Shown piece after piece: positions 1-7,042 of a stretch of DNA of 9,612 bases (position 1 is its first letter; each line of letters opens with the position of its first letter). Both the position numbers and the translations under genes were made by a program. Under the pieces are notes generated by a model, which was not told where the DNA came from, ran no database searches, and was given only the letters and a program-made list of their open reading frames with translations. The stretch lies in the NCBI GenBank assembly GCA_035509415.1, contig DATJLQ010000051.1, positions 1 to 9,612 of the forward strand, in the 5' to 3' direction. The stretch comes from DATJLQ01 sp035509415. Its GTDB lineage: Bacteria; Pseudomonadota; Alphaproteobacteria; JACZXZ01.

Positions 1-206
1 CTCACCATCGGCAGCGCGGGGATTCCCGGCTCGCCGCTCCAGAACCAGACCATGATGCCGAGAATGGCCGGCAGCGTCATCAGGAGATAGGCCGGCAGGT
101 TTATCGCGAACACGCCCATGACGACCATGCCGACGATCGTCATGCCGATCAGCGCACCGCTCCAATGGGCCGGCCGGACCCGCGCCGGCGCGGAAATTTC
201 GCTCAT
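1..206 (-). CDS. Polytopic membrane protein, N-terminal part only (possible polysaccharide polymerase/ligase)
   Basis: Only the first 68 residues lie in the window; the rest is beyond position 1. A short polar leader of about 15 residues (MSEISAPARVRPAHW) is followed by two hydrophobic stretches, about residues 17-35 and 37-53, with almost no loop between them. This is the look of the start of a multi-spanning inner-membrane protein, not of a cleaved signal peptide. The ATG at 204-206 overlaps the stop of the preceding glycosyltransferase as ATGA and has a good Shine-Dalgarno 8 bases upstream, so the start is well supported. As the seventh gene of a glycan-assembly operon it could be an O-antigen-type polymerase or ligase, a flippase, or an unrelated membrane protein. 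The visible part carries no family motif, so the function is inferred from context only. Confidence 0.72.
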   Translation of the reverse strand, partial: MSEISAPARVRPAHWSGALIGMTIVGMVVMGVFAINLPAYLLMTLPAILGIMVWFWSGEPGIPALPMV

Positions 207-1390
207 GGCGCGCACACCTCAAAGACGGTGGAGACGATCGCGGCTTCGGCGACCGCGACGTCGAAGCCGCGCGCGCGCTCGGCCGCGCGGCTCCGCATCC
301 GTTTCGCGAGTGTAGAGTTTTTGTCGAATCCTTCCAAGATTCTTCCGAGGCTGCCCCAGTCGGCCCACGGGAACACCCAGCCGCACTCGGGGTCGATCAG
401 GTCCGCAGCGCAGCCGACCCGGTCGCTGACCAACGCCGGCCGGCCGCACGCGAGCGCCTCGTTGACCGCGAGCCCCCAGCTCTCGCCGTAGGCCGACGGC
501 AGCACGAAAATATCCGCGAGGCGGTAGACCGTGGGCATGCGGCTCTGGTTCGCGAACGGCAGCACGCGGAAGCGGCTCGGGTGCGCCGCGGCGAGGGCGT
601 CGATTTCGGCCTGAAGCTCGCCGCCGCCCACCAGCACGAGCACCGGCGCCGAGGGGCCGAGCGCTTCGACCGCGCGCATGAGCTCGAGCGGGCGCTTCTT
701 GCGCTCGACCTTGCCGGCGAACAGCAGCACGGTCGCCGCGGGATCGATGCCAAGCGACGCGCGCCACGCCGCGGCCTCGCGCTCGAGCAATTCCGCGTCG
801 CCGGCGAAGTGCGCGACGTCGATCGAGGGCGGACACGGAAAGAGCCGCGCCGCCTCGACGCCGAGACGCTCGTAATAGGCGCGGTTGGCGCTCCCGGCCA
901 CGAGAAAGCCGCGCGGCCAGGCGTAGACCCGGCTGAGGAGTGCGCGCTTCGCCCACCAACGCGGGCCCGCGTCGGTGCCGTCGAGGAGATGGGAATCGCC
1001 GCGGAACAAGGTCGGGATCCCGCGCCGGTGGAACGCGCGTAGCGCTTTGAGATGGGAGCGCCATGCCCAGCCGGTCACATGCACCACGTCGGGCCGCCAG
1101 GCCGCGACGTCGTCGACCAGGGTCGGATTGTCGAGGCCGAGGAACCGATGGGTCCCGGGATCGGCCGCGACGTTCGCGACCGACGCGAACTCGTAGCCCT
1201 CGGTGAGCGGAATGTCCCACAGGATGGGCGCCTGGAATCCGCGATCCATCACCGGGCCCGCGCCCGCGTGCCAGGTGTAGAACACTTTGATCGCGAGATC
1301 GTCGCGCTGCGCCAAACGCCGGTAGAGCGGCACGGCGTACTGGATCGGATGGCTCGCGATGAAGGCGAGCCGCTTCGCGCGGTCGCTCAT
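203..1390 (-). CDS. Glycosyltransferase, GT4 family (GT-B fold)
   Basis: The 395-residue protein transfers a sugar from a nucleotide-sugar donor, presumably to a lipid-linked glycan intermediate at the cytoplasmic membrane. The N-terminal acceptor half begins with RLAFIASHPIQYAVPLYRRL (residues 7-26). The C-terminal donor half has LLFAGKVERKKRPLELM (222-238), the usual GT4 strand plus basic donor-phosphate loop, and VLVLVGGGEL (250-259). The EX7E signature of retaining GT4 enzymes is E303 and E311 within YGESWGLAVNEALACGRPAL. Length is normal and no signal peptide or membrane span is seen. The ATG at 1390-1388 overlaps the upstream stop as ATGA, and the TGA overlaps the next start in the same way, so it is translationally coupled on both sides. 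The reading frame stays open far upstream of this ATG, but that part lies over the neighbouring gene in another frame. Donor, acceptor and linkage cannot be told. Confidence 0.93.
   Translation of the reverse strand: MSDRAKRLAFIASHPIQYAVPLYRRLAQRDDLAIKVFYTWHAGAGPVMDRGFQAPILWDIPLTEGYEFASVANVAADPGTHRFLGLDNPTLVDDVAAWRPDVVHVTGWAWRSHLKALRAFHRRGIPTLFRGDSHLLDGTDAGPRWWAKRALLSRVYAWPRGFLVAGSANRAYYERLGVEAARLFPCPPSIDVAHFAGDAELLEREAAAWRASLGIDPAATVLLFAGKVERKKRPLELMRAVEALGPSAPVLVLVGGGELQAEIDALAAAHPSRFRVLPFANQSRMPTVYRLADIFVLPSAYGESWGLAVNEALACGRPALVSDRVGCAADLIDPECGWVFPWADWGSLGRILEGFDKNSTLAKRMRSRAAERARGFDVAVAEAAIVSTVFEVCAP
215..220 (-). promoter_or_regulatory. Ribosome binding site for the membrane protein at 1-206
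   Basis: Read on the minus strand this is GAGGTG, a near-perfect Shine-Dalgarno, 8 bases before the ATG at 206-204. It lies inside the 3' end of the upstream glycosyltransferase gene. It fixes the start of the membrane protein and suggests that this gene can load ribosomes itself as well as being coupled through the ATGA overlap. Confidence 0.6.
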
Positions 1391-2754
1391 CGGCGCGGCC
1401 CCCGCTCGGCGCGCGCGTCCTCGGCCGCGAAATCGAATACCGCGCACAGTTTTTGCGCCGACGCCTCGGCGGTCCAAGGCTCGAGGAGGCGCTCGATCTC
1501 GGCGCCATCGAACGCGGGCGGTGCGCGCAGCCATTCGAGGCCCTCGGCGAGACGCGCGCGGAAGGCGGGCTCGCCGGGGTCGCGCTCGAAGGTCGCGAGG
1601 AAGACGTTGGGAAACGGCGCCGCCAAACGCGCCGTCAGGCTTTCGCGATGGAAGAGGGCGAGGATCGGCTTCCGCGACAGAAGGTACGGCACCAGCTTCG
1701 AGGCATTGTAGTCGCCATGGATCGAGCCGATCATCAGGAGCGCGTGGCTCGCCTCGAGTGCCGCGATCGCGTCGAAATAGGGCTGGCGCGCCGCAATCTC
1801 CCGGACCATGCCGTCCACCCGCGCCGCGCGCGCGATCGGCTCCACGAGCTTCGCCGCGCGCTCGGGCGGGGCGTAATTCGTGCCGATGAAATGGAGGCGC
1901 AGCCGGGCGGCGAATGCCGGGTTTCCCGTCGCGAGCTCGGCGATACCGTCGAAGAGTGCGCGCAGAACGGGCGCCATGTCCGGACCCGCGCGCCCCGCAT
2001 AGACCCAATCGACGGCGCCGGGCTCGGGCGCGAGAAGGCTCCCGTGCCTGCCGCGCGCGCGCGCGACGACGTAATCCTGGCGCTCGCCGCCGAAGGGCAG
2101 CACGGTGAATCTGTCCCTCGCGAGGGCCGGGTAGCGGCGCACGAGGTCGCGCACATAGGCGTCCGACACCACGACGATCCGATCGGCCGCACCCAGCGAG
2201 AAGCGCTCGAGACGGCGCGCGAGCCAACGCCCGACGCGGTATTTCCACCAACGTCCGGGTACCGTCGTGGGGCCATAGAGCGGTGCGTCGGTGTACCAGG
2301 GATCCTGGAAATCGTAGACGACCGCGCAGCCGTGCCGCCGCTTCCAAGGCGGCCCGAAGGCGAAGGTGAGGAAGACTGTGGTCGAGAAGAACACGAGGTC
2401 GTACCGCTCGTGCGCGAGCAAGGCGCTCCCGGCGCAATAAAGCGGAACGACGGCGCGGTAACCGAGCTCACCGAAGCCGAAGCGACGGCAGCTCCGCTCG
2501 CTCCAGGCGCGCACGCGAACAATGGGGACGTCTTTCGGCAGCGTCGCGGCGAGGTCCGGATCGATCGGCCCGCCGGCGCTCGCGGAATCGACGCACAGGA
2601 TCGTGGGCTCCCACCCGAAGCGCCGCAGATGCGCGAGCGCGATCCGAATGCGTTGCATGTCCGGGGCGTTGGTAGGCGGAAAGCGCGGGCTCACGATCAG
2701 CACCTTGCGGGAGCCGCGATGCCCGTCGGCCCCTCCGTCGCGCTCGGACGTCAC
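1387..2754 (-). CDS. Glycosyltransferase, GT4-like (atypical, lacks EX7E)
   Basis: A 455-residue protein with GT-B type landmarks. The N-terminal half opens with KVLIVSPRFPPTNAPDMQRI (17-36), the R-F-P-P...R pattern common in polysaccharide-cluster glycosyltransferases, and has VVYDFQDPWYTDAP (145-158), resembling the usual D-F-R-D-P-W box. The C-terminal half has VDWVYAGRAGPDM (248-260) and NASKLVPYLLSRKPILAL (350-367), which matches the lysine-tyrosine 'K-L-x-x-Y-L-x-x-x-K-P-I-L' segment. No EX7E pair is visible there, so catalytic detail is uncertain. The GTG at 2754-2752 is chosen because it overlaps the upstream TGA as GTGA and leaves a 16-residue polar leader before the first beta strand; the GTG at codon 18 is a less likely alternative. 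The frame continues upstream without a stop for about 1.3 kb, but that is antiphase to the upstream gene and is not a fusion. Most likely a cytoplasmic, membrane-associated sugar transferase in repeat-unit assembly; the sugar is unknown. Confidence 0.88.
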   Translation of the reverse strand: MTSERDGGADGHRGSRKVLIVSPRFPPTNAPDMQRIRIALAHLRRFGWEPTILCVDSASAGGPIDPDLAATLPKDVPIVRVRAWSERSCRRFGFGELGYRAVVPLYCAGSALLAHERYDLVFFSTTVFLTFAFGPPWKRRHGCAVVYDFQDPWYTDAPLYGPTTVPGRWWKYRVGRWLARRLERFSLGAADRIVVVSDAYVRDLVRRYPALARDRFTVLPFGGERQDYVVARARGRHGSLLAPEPGAVDWVYAGRAGPDMAPVLRALFDGIAELATGNPAFAARLRLHFIGTNYAPPERAAKLVEPIARAARVDGMVREIAARQPYFDAIAALEASHALLMIGSIHGDYNASKLVPYLLSRKPILALFHRESLTARLAAPFPNVFLATFERDPGEPAFRARLAEGLEWLRAPPAFDGAEIERLLEPWTAEASAQKLCAVFDFAAEDARAERGPRR

Positions 2755-4010
2755 GCGGCACCCGGCGCCGGCGCCCGTGCGAGCGCTCGCTCGATGCCTG
2801 CGATGAGGACCGGCTCCTGGCGTTCCCAGTTGAAGACGCCATGCGCGGCCTCGAGGGCCGCCGCGCGCGCGGCACTGAGGCGCTCGGGCGATTCCAGAAG
2901 GGCGTTGAGCGCCGCGGCGAGCGACCCCGAATCGCCTGCGACATAGGACACGATCGCGCGCGGCGCCGCGGCCGCGATCTCGCGCTGCCCCGCCGTGTCG
3001 CTCGCGACTACGGCGAGTCCGCCGAGAAGATAATGCAGCAGCTTGTTGGTGACCGTGAGGTCGCGGCTGCGGCTGTCGCGCCGCTCGCCCGCGACGCCGA
3101 TATCGTGCTCGGCGATGCGCGACAAAAGCGCCTCGTTCGCGGCCAGCGGGTGGAAGAAAATGCGCTCGCGCCATGCCTCGGGAGCCTGCGCGCGCAAATG
3201 CGCCTCGAAGCCCGGCACGCTGCGGCCGCGCAAGTGAATCTCGGCCGGCTGGCTCAGCTCGGCGGATGCCGCCATCAGCTCCTCGAGCCCGCGCCCCGGA
3301 CCGATCGTGGTCGAGAACCAGTAGATCGACCGCAGCCGCGCATCGCGCCGATCCTCGATCCGTCGGTCGAGCGTCGTGCGATCGGACCAGGGGAAAGCGT
3401 TGTAAAGCGTGATCGGCGGCGCGCAGCCATAGGCCTCGGCCAGTGCCGCGCCCAGCACGCGGGAGGTCGTCGATGCGTAGGCTGCGCCGCGCAGCACATC
3501 CCGTTCCAGGTGCCGCAGCAAGTCGACCGGACGTCCGCGCCGCGCGTCCGCCGGCAGGTCTTCGGAGAACCAGTCCTCCATGTCGACGCCCACGCGCGCG
3601 CCGCGCACCATGAGGGCCGCCGCCGCATAAAGACCCGGCTCGGAATGGGCGATGAAAAGATCGCCCCGCGCGCGCAAGGCCGCGGCGCGTAGCGCTCCCG
3701 CGGTCGGACCGAGCCCGCGCGAACTCTCCCGGCCCGTCGCCGCATGAAGGAAACGCGCCCCGCGCCACGCCGCGCGCGCGAGGATCTGCTTCGCCCAGCC
3801 TGGAAAGTCCGCGCGCGTGACGTCGAGGACGGGCTCGAGCGCGAACGGCGCGTCGGCCAGGATGCGCGCGTCGCGCGCCTTGAGTCCGGGCTCGAGCCAG
3901 GCGCCGAGCACGCGCACCTCGTGGCCCGCGCGCGCGAGCGTCGCCGCTTCCTTGAGCGCGCGCGGGTTGTGGCACAGGCTGCTGCCGGTCAGAAGGACGA
4001 TGCGCGCCAT
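2751..4010 (-). CDS. Glycosyltransferase, GT4-like
   Basis: A 419-residue predicted cytosolic glycosyltransferase of GT-B type. The N-terminus, ARIVLLTGSSLCHNPRALKE (2-21) followed by TLARAGHEVRVLGAW (24-38), is the typical first strand and helix with a 'R-x-x-K-E-A-x-x-L-x-x-x-G-H-E-V' pattern. VGVDMEDWFSEDLP (140-153) sits where related enzymes have an acidic acceptor-site loop, and ITLYNAFPWSD (200-210) is the usual 'hinge' before the donor domain. That domain has IYWFSTTIGPGRGLEELM (229-246) and LTVTNKLLHYLLGGLAVVAS (318-337) with K323. No textbook EX7E is present; an E-rich stretch around 309 may do the same job. The start ATG directly abuts the upstream stop (TGA-ATG on the minus strand), and the stop overlaps the next gene's GTG. 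This is the fourth gene of the seven-gene operon. Substrate unknown. Confidence 0.91.
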   Translation of the reverse strand: MARIVLLTGSSLCHNPRALKEAATLARAGHEVRVLGAWLEPGLKARDARILADAPFALEPVLDVTRADFPGWAKQILARAAWRGARFLHAATGRESSRGLGPTAGALRAAALRARGDLFIAHSEPGLYAAAALMVRGARVGVDMEDWFSEDLPADARRGRPVDLLRHLERDVLRGAAYASTTSRVLGAALAEAYGCAPPITLYNAFPWSDRTTLDRRIEDRRDARLRSIYWFSTTIGPGRGLEELMAASAELSQPAEIHLRGRSVPGFEAHLRAQAPEAWRERIFFHPLAANEALLSRIAEHDIGVAGERRDSRSRDLTVTNKLLHYLLGGLAVVASDTAGQREIAAAAPRAIVSYVAGDSGSLAAALNALLESPERLSAARAAALEAAHGVFNWERQEPVLIAGIERALARAPAPGAA

Positions 4011-4907
4011 TCACGCCGGTCCGACGCCGGCCGCACGGAGCGTCGGTCCGGTCGCGCTTAGCTTTACGGCCGGCGCCGTGCACCACCAATGCTCCTCATG
4101 GTCATCGGCCAAGCACCGGATGGTGTAGCCGAATCCCTCAAGAAACGCGCCTAGCATGTCATTCGTATGACCGTAATTGGGCAGCATGGTCGGATGGACG
4201 CTGATCAGCATGGCGGGGCGATGGCGCCCGATAAGCCGTTCCGCGCCGCGCAGGACATGGAGCTCCGCCCCTTCGACGTCGCATTTGATCAAAACGTCGC
4301 GCGCGCCGACATCGTTCGCGGCGATCAGGCGGTCCAACCGGTAGCAGGGCAGGCCCTCGGTCGGCGCGCCGCTCGGGTCGAGATACCGGAAGCGGATCGG
4401 ATCCAGCCCCTCCTGCGTCGTGAGCCGAGCCGAGGTGCGCGCGACGGTCTCGGCCAGGGATGCGTCTTCTCCGTCGGTCGATCCGACGAACCCGTGGACC
4501 ATTCGCAGCCGCTCGGGATTCCGGTGGACGAACTTGCGTCGCATTTGGGCCAGGCTCGCGATGTCGGGATCGAACGCGACGACCTCCGCATTCTTCCCTT
4601 CGGCGAGAGCCACAGCGGAATAGATGCCGATCGAGCTTCCGACATCGAGGACCAGTCCGTCAGGCCGCTCGTGCAGCCAGCGCGCGAAGGCGGCGAAGGA
4701 TTCGGGCTCGTACTTCTCCCACTCGATGTCCGCAAACGCGGCGACGATCCTCACCTCGGCGACGCCGCCGGCACGAACGGCGACCCCGCGCCCGAAGGGA
4801 TCGAGCATCCGCCAATAGGCTGGACGAACTGCGTTCCAAAGCCACTCCGCCGATTGGAGCCCCGGGGAATGCCGGACGGTTTTCGCCATGCGTCGGAGAA
4901 GGGACAT
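4011..4907 (-). CDS. FkbM-family SAM-dependent methyltransferase
   Basis: A 298-residue protein of the FkbM methyltransferase family, which in glycan clusters usually O-methylates a sugar hydroxyl (family knowledge). The SAM-binding motif I is LVLDVGSSIGIYSAVAL (85-101), and the acidic residue ending strand 2 is in VVAFDPD (109-115). The FkbM hallmark IKCDVEGAELHVLRGAERLI (207-226) is complete. The last part, ISVHPTMLPNYGHTNDMLG (235-253), fits the family's C-terminal strand region. No membrane span is seen. The ATG at 4907-4905 follows a fair Shine-Dalgarno (AGGCGAG, 4918-4924, 10 bases away). A 62-bp gap separates it from the upstream GT2 gene, the widest gap in the operon, and its stop directly abuts the next start. 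Because the operon starts with a GT10 enzyme, methylation of a fucose or neighbouring residue is attractive but inferred. At least two CTA leucine codons (4059, 4152) hint at slightly different codon use from its neighbours. Confidence 0.95.
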   Translation of the reverse strand: MSLLRRMAKTVRHSPGLQSAEWLWNAVRPAYWRMLDPFGRGVAVRAGGVAEVRIVAAFADIEWEKYEPESFAAFARWLHERPDGLVLDVGSSIGIYSAVALAEGKNAEVVAFDPDIASLAQMRRKFVHRNPERLRMVHGFVGSTDGEDASLAETVARTSARLTTQEGLDPIRFRYLDPSGAPTEGLPCYRLDRLIAANDVGARDVLIKCDVEGAELHVLRGAERLIGRHRPAMLISVHPTMLPNYGHTNDMLGAFLEGFGYTIRCLADDHEEHWWCTAPAVKLSATGPTLRAAGVGPA

Positions 4908-4969
4908 TCAGCCGATGCTCGCCTGCGATCGGGCGGCGCGCGCGCCGATTTCGCGTCGGAATCCGCGGC

Positions 4970-5929
4970 TCATCGCCGTGCCAGCCCGCCCAGCGCGTAC
5001 CATGCCTGGCGGCAGCGCGCAGCCGCCTTCCAACCGAACGCCTGTGCGAGCGCTCGGAACGCTGGCCCGCCGGGTGCGGCGAGATCGCTCCCGCCAAGGG
5101 CCGCGACACGCACCTCGGCCGCGCGCACGAGATCGAGAGCATCGGGATAGGTCGAATAGGCAAAGCGCCGGAATTGCGCCGCGCACGCCGTGCGTGCGCG
5201 CGCCGAATCCGCGGCGCCCAGAAGATGCTCGCACGAGAGCTCGATCGCCTTGAATGCCGACTCGTGCGCCGCGCGGTCGCGCCGGGTGCTCGTGGTTCGC
5301 GTCCCGTGGGAGCGGTAATAGCCGCGCGCGTCGCCGCAGAAGACGATGCGCTCGGCCGCGAGCGCCACGCGACAAAAGAATTCCCCGTCGTCGTTCACGC
5401 TCAGCGCCTCGTTCCAAGGACCCGCCCGGTCGATGAGGGCCCGCGGCGCGAGCCAGGCAAAGCCCGGCATCATACCGCCGCCAAGCCACGAGAGCGCGAG
5501 GAATTCCTCGGGCGTCGCGTCGCGCCATACGGGCTCGGGCGAGAAGTGCCCCCGCGCGGCGTCGTCGGTGAAACGCGCCCAGGCGCCCGAGGTCAAGGTC
5601 CCGGCCGGCTCGACGGCGAGCCGCTCCATTTGGACGCGTATCTTGTCCCCGTCGAGCAGATCGTCCGCGTCGAGGAACTGGATGAACGCGCCGCGCGCGC
5701 GCGCGAGTCCGGCATTGCGCGCCGCACTCGCTCCCGACCGCGCGCAATCGAGCACCGTGACGGGTGCGCCGTAGCGTGCCGCGATCGCGCGGCTCCCGTC
5801 GGTCGAGCCGTTGTCGACCACCAGGATTTCGAGACCGCGCCAGCTCTGGTCGAGGCACGAATCGATCGCGGCACCCAGCCAAGGGGCCGCATTCCGGCAC
5901 GGCATGACGATCGAGACGAGGGGCGGCAT
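4970..5929 (-). CDS. Glycosyltransferase family 2 (GT-A fold)
   Basis: A 319-residue inverting glycosyltransferase of family GT2. The N-terminal nucleotide-binding part begins LVSIVMPCRNAAPWLGAAID (4-23) and contains ILVVDNGSTDGS (35-46), the classic D-x-G-S-T-D loop. SGASAARNAGLARARGAFIQ (65-84) leads into FLDADDLL (85-92), where D87-A-D89-D90 is the DXD metal and donor site. GPWNEALSVNDDGEFFCRV (170-188) supplies the acidic 'E/N-D-D' catalytic-base region usual in GT2 enzymes. After about residue 215 the C-terminal third is helical and family-nonspecific. There is no membrane span, so it probably acts at the cytoplasmic face on a lipid-linked acceptor. It starts 34 bp after the GT10 stop with only a weak ribosome site, so reinitiation is likely. 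The sugar transferred cannot be deduced. Confidence 0.95.
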   Translation of the reverse strand: MPPLVSIVMPCRNAAPWLGAAIDSCLDQSWRGLEILVVDNGSTDGSRAIAARYGAPVTVLDCARSGASAARNAGLARARGAFIQFLDADDLLDGDKIRVQMERLAVEPAGTLTSGAWARFTDDAARGHFSPEPVWRDATPEEFLALSWLGGGMMPGFAWLAPRALIDRAGPWNEALSVNDDGEFFCRVALAAERIVFCGDARGYYRSHGTRTTSTRRDRAAHESAFKAIELSCEHLLGAADSARARTACAAQFRRFAYSTYPDALDLVRAAEVRVAALGGSDLAAPGGPAFRALAQAFGWKAAARCRQAWYALGGLARR

Positions 5930-5963
5930 GGTTGGCGGGCACCCGTGCGAAAGCAGGCTCGCG

Positions 5964-6980
5964 TTAGCGCGCGGCCGCGGCGTCGAGAATTTCGCTCCAG
6001 CGCGCGACCCAGCGCGTGCGGTCCGGCTGCTTGTTACCGACGAAAAACGGCTCGCGGAGATGTTGGAGATAGAGCGCGTCGTCGCGATCGACCTCGATCA
6101 AGCGCTCGATCAGCCGATCGAAGCCCCTGAGGCTCCAGACGCGCTGCTCGAGGAGGCGCGCCTCGCGGTCGAACCTGCGGCGCGCGCGGTCGAGGAAGCG
6201 CGGCGGGTCGGCGCTCGCGAGTGCGTGGCCGCGGTATAGGCGCGGCAGGTGCGGGAACGGCGCCGGCAGGTAACGGCGGCCGTCGATGAAGCGGCGCGTA
6301 TTGAACGAGCGGCCGATCTCCGGGTCGCCCCAATAGATCGGCACGCAATCGGCCTCGATCGCATGGGTGAGCTTCTCCGTGTTGTAGCCGGCGCGCGAGC
6401 CGTTCTCGAACGCGATCACGAATTTGTAGGTGCTGAGGAACGCGATCTTCGCGCTCCAATCGACCGTCCCGGGCACGGGATCGATCGAGGGCATGTTGTT
6501 CATCGACCGGCCCGGCGCATCCACCGGCTTATAGCGCCTGAGCGCGCGGCAGAACGCCTCGCGGTAGGGCATCTCGCTCGCGTAGAGGAAGGCGCAGAAG
6601 CGCCGCTTCGCGCCGAGCACGGCGCTCCAGTCCTTGTCCTTCTGGATGAGGCCGGAATCGTCGCCCCAACGCGCGAGGCGCATGTAGCGCGGATGCGGGA
6701 AATGGTCCTCGTGGACCACGCCGAAGGCCCAGTCGCAATCCTCCATGATCGGCAGGAGATTCTCGCAGCCGACGAAGACCTTGACGCCATCGACGCGCGG
6801 CACGGGCCCGGCGTAGGGGCCGTAAAGGAGGAGCTGCGGCCGGTCCGACGCCTCGAAGTCGAAATAGGGCCGGAGATCGGGCAGGATGAGGTTCACGATT
6901 TCGTCGACCGTAGCGCCGGTCCAGAAGCGCGCGATCGCGACCCTCAGCTTTTTCCGCGCCATCGGCGGCTCGGCGTTCAT
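5964..6980 (-). CDS. GT10-family fucosyltransferase (alpha-1,3/4-fucosyltransferase-like)
   Basis: A 338-residue enzyme of family GT10, whose known members transfer L-fucose from GDP-fucose, usually to the GlcNAc or glucose of a glycan. Counting from the ATG at 6980: GCENLLPIMEDCDWAFG (71-87) matches the family's 'GEN...DYA' region; RRFCAFLYASEM (126-137) and RRYKPVDAPG (148-157) with NNMP (161-164) follow in family order. The signature block is complete: YKFVIAFENG (185-194), GYNTEKL (198-204), PIYWGDP (214-220) and FN (226-227). The invariant F-E-N and T-E-K residues that bind GDP-fucose are kept. The C-terminus lacks the heptad repeats of Helicobacter homologues. Start choice is uncertain: a GTG at 7010 adds ten residues, but it falls inside a palindrome, and an ATG at 6962 removes six. 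It is the first gene of the minus-strand operon. Specificity is inferred; GDP-fucose synthesis genes are not in the window, and another GDP-deoxysugar donor is possible. Confidence 0.93.
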   Translation of the reverse strand: MNAEPPMARKKLRVAIARFWTGATVDEIVNLILPDLRPYFDFEASDRPQLLLYGPYAGPVPRVDGVKVFVGCENLLPIMEDCDWAFGVVHEDHFPHPRYMRLARWGDDSGLIQKDKDWSAVLGAKRRFCAFLYASEMPYREAFCRALRRYKPVDAPGRSMNNMPSIDPVPGTVDWSAKIAFLSTYKFVIAFENGSRAGYNTEKLTHAIEADCVPIYWGDPEIGRSFNTRRFIDGRRYLPAPFPHLPRLYRGHALASADPPRFLDRARRRFDREARLLEQRVWSLRGFDRLIERLIEVDRDDALYLQHLREPFFVGNKQPDRTRWVARWSEILDAAAAR

Positions 6981-7006
6981 CGTCGATTTCAAGGCGCCGC
7001 CCCGCG

Positions 7007-7019
7007 CCACAGCTTGTGG
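7007..7019. repeat. Small palindrome CCACA-GCT-TGTGG in the divergent intergenic region
   Basis: Two perfect 5-base arms (CCACA and TGTGG) are separated by three bases. The right arm covers the presumed -35 hexamer of the plus-strand acyltransferase promoter, and the element lies just upstream of the GT10 start. That is a sensible place for a regulator controlling both directions, but so short a palindrome can occur by chance. Confidence 0.3.
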
Positions 7020-7042
7020 TTCTGCCGAGGCGCAATTAAGAT
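7014..7042 (+). promoter_or_regulatory. Putative sigma-70-type promoter for the acyltransferase gene
   Basis: TTGTGG (7014-7019) and TAAGAT (7037-7042) are separated by exactly 17 bases. The -35 keeps the TTG core favoured in alphaproteobacteria, and the -10 matches the TATAAT consensus at four of six positions. Transcription would begin near 7049 and give a leader of about 28 bases before the ATG at 7077. It is the clearest promoter-like pair I found in the gap, which is one of its least GC-rich patches. I found no equally good pair for the minus-strand operon. Confidence 0.42.

Noticed and set aside
1453..2946. 497-codon open frame on the plus strand
   Set aside because: It is antisense to two glycosyltransferase genes with clear motifs. 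Its translation is rich in R, A, G and E, as expected for the mirror frame of GC-rich coding DNA.
1387..4089. A single 900-codon open frame on the minus strand that could look like a large fusion protein
   Set aside because: Its first half lies out of frame over the well-supported glycosyltransferase at 2751-4010 and translates to an arginine- and alanine-rich sequence without family motifs. The real gene starts at GTG 2754.
4928..4949. Hairpin or palindrome (CGGCGCGCGCGCCG with flanking ATCGG/CCGAT) in the gap between GT2 and FkbM genes
   Set aside because: It is a perfect 14-base CG palindrome, but alternating CG runs are common throughout this DNA and there is no T-tract. The next gene is in the same operon, so a terminator here is unlikely.
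5692..5705. Alternating (CG)7 run, possible Z-DNA-prone or slippage site
   Set aside because: It encodes part of the A-R-A-R-G stretch inside the GT2 gene, and similar runs occur elsewhere (for example near 2060). It is explained by codon bias; no frame disruption is seen.
4908..5942. 344-codon minus-strand frame overlapping the GT2 gene
   Set aside because: It runs through the GT2 coding region in another frame and lacks motifs, whereas the 4970-5929 frame has the complete GT2 signature.
4460..6130. 556-codon open frame on the plus strand
   Set aside because: It is antisense to the FkbM, GT2 and GT10 genes and is an arginine-rich shadow with no recognisable domain.
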